64,000 nt of DNA from Pararhizobium_B sp963838155 (lineage in GTDB: Bacteria; Pseudomonadota; Alphaproteobacteria; Rhizobiales; Rhizobiaceae). Numbering within the stretch: position 1 is the first letter of the stretch; every line of letters begins with the position of its first letter. The stretch lies in NCBI GenBank assembly GCA_963838155.1, contig CAWIQE010000013.1, forward strand, positions 62,001-126,000. Reading direction: 5' to 3'. The notes beneath the pieces are model-generated. The model was not told where the DNA came from. It searched no databases and saw only the letters and a program-made list of their open reading frames with translations. This document shows, piece after piece, positions 56,008 to 64,000 of the stretch. The position numbers and the translations under genes were made by a program.

Positions 56008-57123
56008 ATGGACCGAACGACACGGCAGTTCCTGACGGACGAGGCGCGACGCCTCGGCTTCGACGGGGTCCGCATAGCGGCAGCCGGCTCGATCCCGCTG
56101 GCCGGCGAACGCCTCGGCGAATTCCTTCGACAGGGGCGGCACGGGACGATGGCGTGGATGGGGGAGACGGCCGCGCGCAGGTCCGACCCGCGGGCGCTGT
56201 GGCCGGAGGTGCGCTCGGTGATCATGCTCGCCATGAACTACGGGCCGCAGAGCGACCCGCTGGCGCTGCTTTCCCGCCGGGACCGCGCGGCCATCTCCGT
56301 CTATGCGCGGCATCGGGACTATCACGACGTCATGAAGGGGCGGCTCAAGGAGATCGCCGCGCGACTTTCGGCGCGTACGGGCGCCGGGGTCAAGGTCTTC
56401 GTCGACACGGCCCCGGTCATGGAGAAGCCGCTGGCCGAAGCGGCCGGGCTCGGCTGGCAGGGCAAGCACACCAATCTCGTGAGCCGCGCGTTCGGCTCGT
56501 GGCTCTTTCTCGGCGCGATCTTCACGACGGCGGCCCTCGAACCGGACACGGCCGAGCCGGATCGCTGCGGCTCCTGCCGGGCCTGTCTCGACGCCTGCCC
56601 GACGGATGCCTTCCCGGCTCCCTACCAGCTCGACGCGCGCCGCTGCATCTCCTATCTCACCATCGAGCACGCCGGGCCGATCCCGCACGAATTCCGTGCC
56701 GCCATCGGCAACCGCGTCTATGGCTGCGACGACTGCCTGGCGGTGTGTCCGTGGAACAAGTTCGCGGTCGCGGCCCGCGAACAGAAGCTGACGGCGCGCG
56801 CGGACCTCGAGGCCCCGTCTCTCGTCGAGCTCCTCGGGCTGGACGACGCCCGGTTCCGCGCCCTCTTCTCCGGATCGCCGGTCAAGCGCATCGGCCGGGA
56901 CCGGTTCGTCCGGAACGTGCTCGTGGCGGCCGGCAATTCCGGCGACCGGTCGCTCGTGCCGCCCTGCCGGGCCTTGCTCGACGACCCCTCGCCGCTGGTG
57001 CGCGGGGCGGCGGTGTGGGCGCTTTCGCGCCTCCTCCCGCCGGCCGAGCTCGAAGCGATCGCGCAGACGGTTGCGGAAGAGGACGGCGACGTGCGAACAG
57101 AGTGGCGAATCGCGCTCGGCTGA
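56008..57123 (+). CDS. queG: Epoxyqueuosine reductase
   Basis: 371 residues. Cobalamin-dependent, two [4Fe-4S] clusters: RCGSCRACLDACPTDAF and YGCDDCLAVCPWNKFA, plus RRCISYLTIEHAGPIPHEF. N-terminal B12-binding domain with GWQGKHTNLVSR. Makes queuosine from epoxyqueuosine in tRNA wobble positions 34, the last step of the pathway, in the cytosol. HEAT-like C-terminal repeats (SLVPPCRALLDDPSPLVRGA). Other que genes are not in the window. Confidence 0.96.
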   Translation: MDRTTRQFLTDEARRLGFDGVRIAAAGSIPLAGERLGEFLRQGRHGTMAWMGETAARRSDPRALWPEVRSVIMLAMNYGPQSDPLALLSRRDRAAISVYARHRDYHDVMKGRLKEIAARLSARTGAGVKVFVDTAPVMEKPLAEAAGLGWQGKHTNLVSRAFGSWLFLGAIFTTAALEPDTAEPDRCGSCRACLDACPTDAFPAPYQLDARRCISYLTIEHAGPIPHEFRAAIGNRVYGCDDCLAVCPWNKFAVAAREQKLTARADLEAPSLVELLGLDDARFRALFSGSPVKRIGRDRFVRNVLVAAGNSGDRSLVPPCRALLDDPSPLVRGAAVWALSRLLPPAELEAIAQTVAEEDGDVRTEWRIALG

Positions 57124-57151
57124 CGCCGCGGCGCGTCGAGCGGAGCAGCCC

Positions 57152-58096
57152 ATGCGTCTCTTCATCTTCGGAGCCGGCTATTCCGGCAAGGCCATCGTCC
57201 GCAGGCTCGCCGCCGGCGCCGAGCGCATCGTCGGCACCGCCCGGTCCGCGGAGGGCCTGCAAGCAATCGAGGCGGCGGGTGCGGCGGCGCTGACCTTCGA
57301 CGGCAGCGGCTTCTCCGCAGCGGTCGAAGCGGAACTCGCCCGGGCGACCCATCTGGTGCTGTCGATCGCGCCCGGCCGCGCGGGCGATCCGGTGCTCCCC
57401 CTCCTGGCGGGCCGCCTGAAGGAGCGCGCTCCGGAGCTCCGCTGGATCGGCTATTTGTCGACCGTCGGCGTCTACGGGGACCACGGCGGCGCATGGGTCG
57501 ACGAGGACACCGAATGCCGTCCCGCCTCCGACCGGTCGAAGATCCGGCTCGAAACCGAACGGGCCTGGACGGCGCTCGGCAACGAGAACGGGATCGCGAC
57601 CGCGCTCCTGCGCCTGTCGGGCATCTACGGGCCGGGACGCAGCGCCTTCGACAAGCTGCGGAACGGCACCGCAAGGCGGCTGGTCAAGCCGGGGCAGGTC
57701 TTCAACCGCATCCATGTCGCGGACATCGCCGGGGCCACGGCCATGATCGCCGGCGCAGGCCTCGGCGGGACGTTCAACGTGACCGACGACCTGCCGGCGC
57801 CGCCCCAGGACGTCATCGCCTGCGCCGCGGCCCTGATGGGCGTCGAGGCGCCGCCGGAAACCGATTTCGCCACCGCCGACCTCAGCCCGATGGCCCGTTC
57901 GTTCTACGGCGAGAACAAGCGCGTGTCGAATGCGCGGATCCGCGCCGCCGGGTACGATTTCGAATATCCCGATTATCGCACGGCGCTCGGGGCGATGTGG
58001 GAACAAGGCGAATTCCTAAGCCCGCGCGCCGTGTCCGAAAGCCCGGAAATCCGGGATTCTCCGCTCTCGACCGAAACATTCGTTAACACGGTTTGA
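57152..58096 (+). CDS. SDR/NAD-dependent epimerase-like protein (YeeZ type)
   Basis: 314 residues from ATG 57152. Rossmann motif FIFGAGYSGKAIVRRL, later LSTVGVYGDHGGAWVDE, and SGIYGPGRSAFDKLRNG; the atypical SDR group of YeeZ-like sugar-nucleotide epimerase homologues. The catalytic YxxxK is not evident. Cytosolic; function unknown. Short gap (28 bp) after queG suggests coexpression. Confidence 0.85.
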   Translation: MRLFIFGAGYSGKAIVRRLAAGAERIVGTARSAEGLQAIEAAGAAALTFDGSGFSAAVEAELARATHLVLSIAPGRAGDPVLPLLAGRLKERAPELRWIGYLSTVGVYGDHGGAWVDEDTECRPASDRSKIRLETERAWTALGNENGIATALLRLSGIYGPGRSAFDKLRNGTARRLVKPGQVFNRIHVADIAGATAMIAGAGLGGTFNVTDDLPAPPQDVIACAAALMGVEAPPETDFATADLSPMARSFYGENKRVSNARIRAAGYDFEYPDYRTALGAMWEQGEFLSPRAVSESPEIRDSPLSTETFVNTV

Positions 58097-58170
58097 CCTC
58101 GGGGCCACCGTGTCGCCACCTTTGACCCGCACCGGCGCACCCGTCTCAACGGTCGGGAAAGGACTATCGC

Positions 58171-58554
58171 ATGACAGCACCACGCCGACTGGCACGCCTG
58201 TGCCAGGCTCTCGTGGCCACAAGCTTCATCATCATTCCTGCAACCCACGCCATGGCCGGCGACAAATGGGCCGGCGACAAATGCGGCCGGGCCTCCTGGT
58301 ACGCATTGACGTCGAAGACGGCGTCGGGGGAGCGGATGGTTCCCTCCAAACTGACCGCCGCGAACCGGCACCTCGAATTCGGCACGCGCCTGAAGGTCGT
58401 CAACCAGGACAACGGCCGCACGGTGGTCGTGCGCATCAACGACCGGGGCCCTTTCGTCCATGGCCGGGTTCTCGATCTCTCGCGCGGCGCCGCGCGCAGG
58501 CTCGGCTTCCTGGAATCGGGCGTCGTCAAGGTCTGCTACAGCGTCGTCGGCTGA
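58171..58554 (+). CDS. RlpA-like protein, septal ring lytic transglycosylase family
   Basis: 127 residues: signal peptide (about 1-29, VATSFIIIPATHAMA) and one DPBB fold domain with GRASWYALTSKTASGERMV, LEFGTRLKVVN and RINDRGPFVHGRVLDLS, where the catalytic Asp lies in the INDRGPF motif. Lacks the C-terminal SPOR domain of E. coli RlpA, and the Cys before GRASWY is not in a lipobox, so it is a soluble periplasmic form. It may cleave denuded septal glycan. GGGAAAGGA is upstream of the ATG. Confidence 0.88.
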   Translation: MTAPRRLARLCQALVATSFIIIPATHAMAGDKWAGDKCGRASWYALTSKTASGERMVPSKLTAANRHLEFGTRLKVVNQDNGRTVVVRINDRGPFVHGRVLDLSRGAARRLGFLESGVVKVCYSVVG

Positions 58555-58619
58555 CGGCGCGCTTGCCCTCGGGCGCGCGAAGCCCTACCAACGCGCCGGA
58601 GTGAGGGAAGGACAATTCC

Positions 58620-59912
58620 ATGCGCATCGGCGGGCGGCTTTCGGCCGCAATCGAGGTTCTCGGCGATATCGAGGCGCGCAGGCGTCCCGTCGCCGACGCG
58701 CTCAGGGACTGGGGCCTGTCCCATCGCTTCGCCGGATCGGGCGACCGGGCGGCGATCGGCAACATCGTCTACGACGCGCTCCGCAGGCGGTCCTCCCACG
58801 CCTACCTCATGGACGGCGACAGCCCTAGCATGCTGGCCCATGCGGTCCTTTTCCGCGACTGGCGGATCGCTCCGGACGCGCTGGCGGCCGACATGGCGGA
58901 CGACCGCTTCGCCCCGGCGCCGCTCGCGGCCGGGACGCTCGCCGCGTTCGAGGGCCGCGACCTCGCTTCGGCGCCAGCCCATGTCCGGGCCGACGTGCCG
59001 GAGTGGACCGCGGCGTCGTTCGCCGCCGCATTCGGCGAGGACTGGATCCGGCAGCTCGCGGCGATGGCGGAGCGGCCGCCGCTCGACCTGCGGGCCAACA
59101 CGCTGAAGGCGTCGCGGGAGAAGGTGCTCAAGGCCCTCTCCCGGCATGGCGCGCAGCCGACGGCGACCGCGCCCGACGGCGTGCGGATCGCCCCCGGCAC
59201 GGGTCCGGCGCGCCTGCCCAACGTCACCGCGGAGCCGGCCTTCGCCAAGGGGTGGTTCGAGGTCCAGGACGAAGGCTCGCAGGTCGTCGCCGCGCTCGTC
59301 GCGGCCAGGGAGGGCGAGCAGGTCCTGGATTTCTGCGCGGGCGGCGGCGGCAAGACGCTCGCCATGTCGGCGGCGATGAACAACCGGGGCCAGGTTCATG
59401 CCTTCGATGCCGACCGGAAGCGGCTGGCGCCGATCGTCGAGCGGCTGAAGCGGGCGGGAACGCGCAACGTCCAGCTCCACGAGGAGCCGGGGTCCCTGGA
59501 GGCGCTTTGCGAACGCTGCGACCGCGTCCTCGTGGACGCGCCCTGCACGGGGACGGGAACCTGGCGCCGTCGGCCGGACGCCAAGTGGCGGCTTTCGCCG
59601 GACAACCTCGCGGCGCGGATAGCGGAACAGGACGCCGTCCTTCGCGAAGCGGCGCGCTTCGTGCGGCCCGGCGGCCGGCTGGCCTATGTCACCTGTTCGC
59701 TGCTGCCGGAGGAGAACGGAGCGCGGATCGAGGCCTTCCTCGCCGAACACCCGGCGTTCGAGCCCGCCCCGGCGGGCGAGGAGCGGGCGGCCCTCTTCGC
59801 CCCGGACGCCGCCGCCGCCCCGGCCCAGGCGGACGCGGCGAGCGCGCTTCTGACGCCGGCCGATACGGCGACGGACGGCTTCTTCTTCGCCACCCTCCGG
59901 CGCCGCGGCTGA
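58620..59912 (+). CDS. rsmB: rRNA (cytosine-C5) methyltransferase, RsmB/NOP2-Sun family
   Basis: 430 residues. N-terminal NusB-like helical domain (1-140) and a class I SAM-methyltransferase domain with DFCAGGGGKTLAMSAAM (motif I), DRVLVDAPCTGTGTWRRRPD (motif IV, catalytic Pro-Cys) and VTCSLLPEENG (motif VI, second Cys). Methylates C967 of 16S rRNA in E. coli; the position in this organism is inferred. Starts at ATG 58620 with GGAAGGA. Followed by a 214-bp gap to phaZ. Confidence 0.92.
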   Translation: MRIGGRLSAAIEVLGDIEARRRPVADALRDWGLSHRFAGSGDRAAIGNIVYDALRRRSSHAYLMDGDSPSMLAHAVLFRDWRIAPDALAADMADDRFAPAPLAAGTLAAFEGRDLASAPAHVRADVPEWTAASFAAAFGEDWIRQLAAMAERPPLDLRANTLKASREKVLKALSRHGAQPTATAPDGVRIAPGTGPARLPNVTAEPAFAKGWFEVQDEGSQVVAALVAAREGEQVLDFCAGGGGKTLAMSAAMNNRGQVHAFDADRKRLAPIVERLKRAGTRNVQLHEEPGSLEALCERCDRVLVDAPCTGTGTWRRRPDAKWRLSPDNLAARIAEQDAVLREAARFVRPGGRLAYVTCSLLPEENGARIEAFLAEHPAFEPAPAGEERAALFAPDAAAAPAQADAASALLTPADTATDGFFFATLRRRG

Positions 59913-59991
59913 TTTCGCCGGCGCCGGCCGCCGGAACGGCACGAACCCTGTGGTTAATTCCCCGCCATTCGAAGGTCTTACCGCGAAAATG

Positions 59992-60002
59992 TTGCCGTGC
60001 AG
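59992..60002. promoter_or_regulatory. Possible PhaR-type dyad upstream of phaZ
   Basis: TTGCCGTGCAG, a TGC-N3-GCA dyad, 125 bases before the phaZ start. As I recall, PhaR of Rhodobacter recognises CTGC-N3-GCAG; this site matches 7 of 8 positions. A TACCTT -10-like hexamer lies 16 bases after TTGCCG. The match is short and may be chance. Confidence 0.3.
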
Positions 60003-60126
60003 CAAAAGCGTGCTACCTTCCTGAATTGAAGGCCCGTCGATCCGGAACCGGAAGCGGGTCGCGCATGTGGGTTGAAAAGGGCGTCGAGAACAGGCGGCCG
60101 GCCCGGCGGAAAGGGGCTTATTGCCA

Positions 60127-61410
60127 ATGTTCTATCAGTGGTACGAACTCAGCCACGCGTCGATGATGCCCTGGCGGGCGGCGGCGGACGCGATGCGGCT
60201 CGCCTACAAGAACCCGCTCAACCCCTTGTCGCACACCTCGATGGGCCGCGCGGTGGCGGCCGGGTTCGAGGTCTTCGAGCGTTCCACCCGCCGTTACGGC
60301 AAGCCCGAGTTCGGATTGACCGAAACGCGCCTGTCCTCGGGCCCGGTCTCGGTGCACGAGCGGGTGGTCTGGTCGCGGCCGTTCTGCAACCTTCTGCACT
60401 TCGAACGTGCGCTGCCGCCCCGCCACCCGACGGATCCGAAGATCCTCGTCGTCGCTCCCATGTCGGGCCACTATGCGACCCTTTTGCGCGGCACGGTCGA
60501 GACGCTCCTGCCCAAGGCGGACGTCTACGTCACGGACTGGACCGACGCGCGGAACGTACCGGTCTCGGACGGGCGCTTCGACCTCGACGACTTCATCGAC
60601 TACATCATCTCGATGCTGCACGCGCTCGGACCGGACACCCATGTGATGGCCGTGTGCCAGCCGTCGGTGCCGGTGCTCGCCGCCGTCGCCCTGATGGAGG
60701 AGAACGGCGATCGCTTCGTGCCGGCCTCCATGACGCTGATGGGCGGGCCGATCGACACCCGCCGCAATCCGACCGCGGTCAACGAACTGGCCGGGCAACA
60801 TCCGATCGAGTGGTTCCGCGACAACGTCATCATGCAGGTGCCCTGGCCGCACCAGGGCTTCATGCGGGACGTCTATCCGGGCTTCCTGCAGCTGTCGGGC
60901 TTCATGTCGATGAACCTCGACCGGCATATGATCGCCCAGAAGGACTTCTTCGTCCATCTCGTCAAGAACGACGGCGAGCCGGCCGAGAAGCACCGCGAAT
61001 TCTACGACGAATACCTGGCAGTGATGGACCTGACCGCCGAATTCTACCTGCAGACCGTCGATACGGTGTTCATCCGCCACGCGCTGCCGAAGGGCGAGAT
61101 GATGCACCGCGAACGTCGCGTCGACACCAAGGCGATCCGCAACGTCGCGCTTTTGACCGTCGAGGGCGAGAACGACGACATTTCCGGCGTCGGCCAGACG
61201 CAGGCGGCGCACGACCTCTGCCCGAACATTCCCGAAGGCATGCGCCACCACTATCTGCAGCCCGTCGTGGGCCATTACGGCGTTTTCAACGGATCGCGCT
61301 TCCGCTCCGAGATCGCCCCGAGAATTCTCGATTTCATGCGATCGAATACCCCGCAGTCGCGTTCAACGCCGTCGTCGAAGCAGGCGACGGCCTCGGCAAG
61401 GCCGACCTGA
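60127..61410 (+). CDS. phaZ: Intracellular polyhydroxybutyrate depolymerase
   Basis: 427 residues from MFYQWYELSHASMMPWRAAA, the usual N terminus of the rhizobial intracellular PhaZ; a TTG six bases upstream is possible. Alpha/beta hydrolase: the nucleophile of this family is Cys in the MAVCQPSVPVLAA lipase-like box, and EGENDDISGVGQT and HYLQPVVGHYGVFNG carry the Asp and His. Mobilises PHB granules to 3-hydroxybutyrate oligomers in the cytosol. No phbC/phaR neighbours in the window. Confidence 0.93.
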   Translation: MFYQWYELSHASMMPWRAAADAMRLAYKNPLNPLSHTSMGRAVAAGFEVFERSTRRYGKPEFGLTETRLSSGPVSVHERVVWSRPFCNLLHFERALPPRHPTDPKILVVAPMSGHYATLLRGTVETLLPKADVYVTDWTDARNVPVSDGRFDLDDFIDYIISMLHALGPDTHVMAVCQPSVPVLAAVALMEENGDRFVPASMTLMGGPIDTRRNPTAVNELAGQHPIEWFRDNVIMQVPWPHQGFMRDVYPGFLQLSGFMSMNLDRHMIAQKDFFVHLVKNDGEPAEKHREFYDEYLAVMDLTAEFYLQTVDTVFIRHALPKGEMMHRERRVDTKAIRNVALLTVEGENDDISGVGQTQAAHDLCPNIPEGMRHHYLQPVVGHYGVFNGSRFRSEIAPRILDFMRSNTPQSRSTPSSKQATASARPT

Positions 61411-61548
61411 CCGTCCGATATAGTCCCGTTCTTTCAGTCGGTTGACCGATTTCGGAGCCGGATTTCTTGAATCCGCGCGGGCCGCCCACCAAATCGAAAT
61501 CACCGGGGCGGCAATCCGGCCGCACGGGTGACGACGAGGTTCCGACTG

Positions 61549-62028
61549 ATGACCACACATGCATTGATCCGTCCTGCCTGGACGCCGGCGACCATCGCGC
61601 TGATGGTACTCGGCTTCATGGTTTTCTGGCCGCTCGGACTGGCGATGCTCGCCTACATCATCTGGGGTGACCGCCTCGACGGCTTCAAGCGCGACGTGAA
61701 CCGCGCGACGGACGACGTCTTCGCCGGCTGCCGCAGGGCTGCGCGCTGGGGCCGCGACCGCGGCTATTCCGCCTCCCCGCGGACGGGCAACGTGGCCTTC
61801 GACGACTGGCGCGACGCGGAGACCAAACGTCTCGAGGAAGAGCGGCGCAAGCTCGACGAGATGCGCAGCGATTTCGACGACTACCTGCGCGAACTGCGCA
61901 GGGCCAAGGACCAGGAAGAGTTCGACCGCTTCATGCGCGACCGCAAGGCGCGGCGCGGGCCCGGCCAGGACTACGGCCAGGACTACGGAAAGGGCTTCGG
62001 CGGGCCGGCGACGGAGATCGACGGCTGA
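61549..62028 (+). CDS. DUF2852 membrane protein
   Basis: 159 residues: one or two membrane helices near the N terminus (TIALMVLGFMVFWPLGLAML), then a cytosolic, strongly charged coiled-coil (AETKRLEEERRKLDEMRS, DYLRELRRAKDQEEFDRFM) and a Gly-rich tail. Matches the DUF2852 proteins widespread in Rhizobiales, function unknown. ATG 61549 has GAGG ten bases upstream. A strong terminator follows. Confidence 0.88.
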   Translation: MTTHALIRPAWTPATIALMVLGFMVFWPLGLAMLAYIIWGDRLDGFKRDVNRATDDVFAGCRRAARWGRDRGYSASPRTGNVAFDDWRDAETKRLEEERRKLDEMRSDFDDYLRELRRAKDQEEFDRFMRDRKARRGPGQDYGQDYGKGFGGPATEIDG

Positions 62029-62059
62029 ACGCGCCGGCAGCGTAAGGACCGCACCCGGC

Positions 62060-62089
62060 GGCGCCCCTTCGAGGGGGCGCCGCTTTTTT
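62060..62089 (+). terminator. Rho-independent terminator after the DUF2852 gene
   Basis: Perfect 8-bp stem GGCGCCCC (62060-62067) / GGGGCGCC (62074-62081), loop TTCGAG, then GC and six T (62084-62089). It ends the DUF2852 transcript. Confidence 0.9.
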
Positions 62090-62137
62090 GCGGTCCGGCA
62101 TGCGCGCGACGCCCGCGAATCGGATAATGTTGCCGAC

Positions 62138-62902
62138 ATGTTCCAGCTCTCGCCCCGCACCCGGCAGAACCGCGAGAAGAAGGCGCGGCGCCACCTATCC
62201 CGCGACATCGCCGTCAGCGGCAGGACGCTGCCGCTCGAAGTGCGCGAGCATGCGCGTGCGACCCGGATGACGCTGAGGATCGAGCCCGGAGGCAAGGCTC
62301 TCCGGCTGACCGTGCCGCAGGGGCTTCCCCCGCGCCAGATCGACGATTTCCTCAACCGCCAGCAGGGCTGGCTGATGACCCGGCTCGCCCGGTATCCGGC
62401 CGATTGCCGGGTGCGGGAGGGCTCGACGATCCGTCTGCGCGGCGTCGACCACCGGATCGTGCGCTCCGGCAGCGCGCGCGGGCTGACGGAGGCGCGGGCG
62501 ACGGGGGAGACCCCGATCCTGGTGGTGGGCGGCCTGCCGGAACACCTCGGACGCCGCGTCGCGGATTTCCTCAGGAAGGAGGCCCGGCGCGACCTCGAGG
62601 CGGCGGTGCGGCGACACACGGCCCGCCTCGGCATCTGCGCCGCCGGCGTCCGCTTCCGGGACACGAAGAGCCGCTGGGGCTCCTGCACCAGCGATCGGAT
62701 CCTGTCGTTCTCCTGGCGGATCGTCATGGCGCCGCCCGCCGTCATCGACTATCTCGCCGCCCACGAGGTCGCCCACCTCAAGGAGATGAACCATGGCCCG
62801 CGGTTCTGGCGGCTGTGCGAAGAGCTCTGCCCGGAGATGGCCGATGCCAGGCGATGGCTGAAGCAGCACGGCGGTCGCCTGCACGCCGTCGATTTTTCCT
62901 GA
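62138..62902 (+). CDS. YgjP/SprT-type zinc metalloprotease (M48/DUF45 family)
   Basis: 254 residues. C-terminal YgjP-like domain with the zinc motif LAAHEVAHLKEMNHGPRFW (HExxH plus a His later) and the family stretch FRDTKSRWGSCTSDRILSFS. The N-terminal ~100 residues are basic and contain TRMTLRIEPGGKALRLTVPQ. Cytosolic; cellular substrate unknown (UTP pyrophosphatase-like activity has been reported for YgjP). Starts 49 bases after the terminator at ATG 62138. Confidence 0.88.
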   Translation: MFQLSPRTRQNREKKARRHLSRDIAVSGRTLPLEVREHARATRMTLRIEPGGKALRLTVPQGLPPRQIDDFLNRQQGWLMTRLARYPADCRVREGSTIRLRGVDHRIVRSGSARGLTEARATGETPILVVGGLPEHLGRRVADFLRKEARRDLEAAVRRHTARLGICAAGVRFRDTKSRWGSCTSDRILSFSWRIVMAPPAVIDYLAAHEVAHLKEMNHGPRFWRLCEELCPEMADARRWLKQHGGRLHAVDFS

Positions 62903-62960
62903 ACCCCTTCCCGGTCGCGTTTCGCTCGACATGCGCGACGTTTCATGCGACGTGGCAGAG

Positions 62961-63611
62961 ATGAGCCCGGCACTCGACATCAAGATCTGCGGTCTGACGA
63001 GCGACGAAGCGGTGGCGGCGGCGCTTAGCGGCGATGCGAGCCATGTCGGCTTCATCTTCTTCCCCCGAAGCCCCCGCAACGTCGACGCGCGGCGCGCCGC
63101 CGAACTCGCCGCGCCGGCGAGGGGCCGGGCGACGGTCGTCGCCGTGACGGTCGACGCCGACGACGCGGCCCTCGACGCCATCGTCGAGACCCTGCGGCCC
63201 GACCTCCTGCAGCTGCACGGCAGCGAAACGCCGGAGCGGGTCGCCGCGGTGAAGGCACGCTACGGGCTGCCGGTGATGAAGGCGCTTCCCGTGCGGACCG
63301 CCGAGGACCTCGCCGCCGTCGGGGCCTATCGCGACGTGGCCGACCGGCTGCTCCTCGACGCCAAGCCGCCGGCGGGGGCATCGCTTCCCGGCGGCAACGG
63401 CCTGGCCTTCGACTGGCGCCTGCTCGGCGCGCTTGACGAGGGGGTCGATTACATGCTTTCCGGTGGCCTGAACGCGGACAACATCGGCGCGGCGCTCGAG
63501 GCCAGCCGCGCGCGCGGGATCGACGTTTCGTCCGGCGTGGAAAGTGCGCCGGGCGTCAAGGACGTCGGCCGGATCGCAGCTTTCCTTTCGGCGGTGCGCG
63601 CCGCGCAGTGA
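62961..63611 (+). CDS. trpF: Phosphoribosylanthranilate isomerase
   Basis: 216 residues. (beta/alpha)8 barrel with the catalytic Cys in IKICGLTSDEA and Asp in AVTVDADDAAL; phosphate-binding LSGGLNADNIGAAL and DVSSGVESAPGVKD. Third step of tryptophan synthesis, cytosolic. I used ATG 62961 (MSPALDIKICG) over an in-frame ATG 30 bases upstream. 29 bp before trpB, in the common trpF-trpB(-trpA) order of alphaproteobacteria. Confidence 0.96.
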   Translation: MSPALDIKICGLTSDEAVAAALSGDASHVGFIFFPRSPRNVDARRAAELAAPARGRATVVAVTVDADDAALDAIVETLRPDLLQLHGSETPERVAAVKARYGLPVMKALPVRTAEDLAAVGAYRDVADRLLLDAKPPAGASLPGGNGLAFDWRLLGALDEGVDYMLSGGLNADNIGAALEASRARGIDVSSGVESAPGVKDVGRIAAFLSAVRAAQ

Positions 63612-63640
63612 GCCTTACGCGAAGCTTCGGGAGCTTTCCA

Positions 63641-64000
63641 GTGAACCAGCCTGCCAAGCCCAACTCATTCCGTGCCGGCCCCGACGAAGAGGGCCGCTTC
63701 GGCATTTTCGGCGGTCGATTCGTTGCCGAAACGCTTATGCCGCTCATCCTCGAGCTGCAGGAAGCCTGGAAGTCGGCGCGCACCGATCCCGGCTTCAAGG
63801 CGCAGCTCGAAGACCTCAACACGCACTATACCGGCCGGCCGAGCCCGCTCTATTTCGCCGAACGGCTGACGGAAGAGCTCGGCGGCGCGAAGATCTACTT
63901 CAAGCGCGACGAGCTGAACCACACCGGCTCGCACAAGATCAACAACTGCCTCGGCCAGATCCTGCTGGCGAAGAAGATGGGCAAGACGCGCATCATCGCC
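63641..64000 (+). CDS. trpB: Tryptophan synthase beta subunit (5' end)
   Basis: The first 120 codons are inside the window. GTG start at 63641 with GGGAG eight bases upstream (NQPAKPNSFRAGPDEEGRFG). GRFGIFGGRFVAETLMPLIL and the PLP-lysine region DELNHTGSHKINNCLGQILL are intact. Condenses indole and serine. trpA is expected beyond the window. Confidence 0.97.
   Translation, partial: MNQPAKPNSFRAGPDEEGRFGIFGGRFVAETLMPLILELQEAWKSARTDPGFKAQLEDLNTHYTGRPSPLYFAERLTEELGGAKIYFKRDELNHTGSHKINNCLGQILLAKKMGKTRIIA

Overview
The window is chromosomal DNA of a GC-rich alphaproteobacterium. The gene set (ATP-dependent pckA, a two-gene tamA-tamB operon, dnaK-dnaJ behind an alphaproteobacterial RpoH promoter, the rhizobial-type phospholipid N-methyltransferase pmtA, a DUF2852 protein, intracellular PHB depolymerase, trpF-trpB) points to the Hyphomicrobiales (Rhizobiales), possibly an Aurantimonadaceae- or Rhizobiaceae-like lineage; the family assignment is inference. 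No tRNA, rRNA, transposase, integrase or CRISPR array was seen.

Left edge (1-1522, minus): a GC-poor 489-residue protein of unknown fold is followed with a 4-bp ATGA overlap by a gene whose first 18 codons look like a CesT-type type III secretion chaperone. This is the most accessory-looking part of the window and a candidate effector-chaperone pair. Next come a bile-acid:Na+ symporter-like transporter, an aldo/keto reductase-FMN reductase pair, xseA, pckA behind a very AT-rich leader, tamA-tamB (outer-membrane/periplasm-spanning translocation module), a tandem universal stress protein, a DHA2 exporter and a membrane-anchored PAS-PAS-GGDEF protein.

Centre (20-31 kb): a divergent catabolic cluster with an RpiR regulator and N-formylglutamate amidohydrolase on the minus strand, facing an operon for a complete branched-chain-type ABC importer, a gamma-glutamylamide-synthetase-like enzyme and an isochorismatase-fold amidohydrolase. 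Together they look like uptake and hydrolysis of an amide or amine substrate. It is followed by a compact type III polyketide synthase - ICMT-type methyltransferase - DHA2 exporter operon, a plausible methylated resorcinol/pyrone lipid pathway, and by an O-antigen-ligase-family membrane protein whose 3' end overlaps the exporter gene by 90 bp.

Right half (33-64 kb): mostly housekeeping genes, namely gamma-carbonic anhydrase, hmgA, pmtA, dnaJ, dnaK, trkH, polA, an M20 peptidase, a class A PBP, lepA, an FMN reductase, pyrF, an NDUFA9-like protein, GST, queG, an SDR protein, an RlpA-like protein, rsmB, phaZ, a DUF2852 gene, a YgjP-type metalloprotease, trpF and the start of trpB. Hidden among them are a three-hairpin candidate sRNA with C/U-rich (anti-Shine-Dalgarno-like) loops at 45851-45981, a 53-codon exported peptide gene at 54894, two genes with apparent homopolymer frameshifts (45052-45639 and the DUF1330 gene at 53244), and a family of near-identical 44-bp palindromic intergenic repeats, once expanded into a tandem array upstream of lepA.
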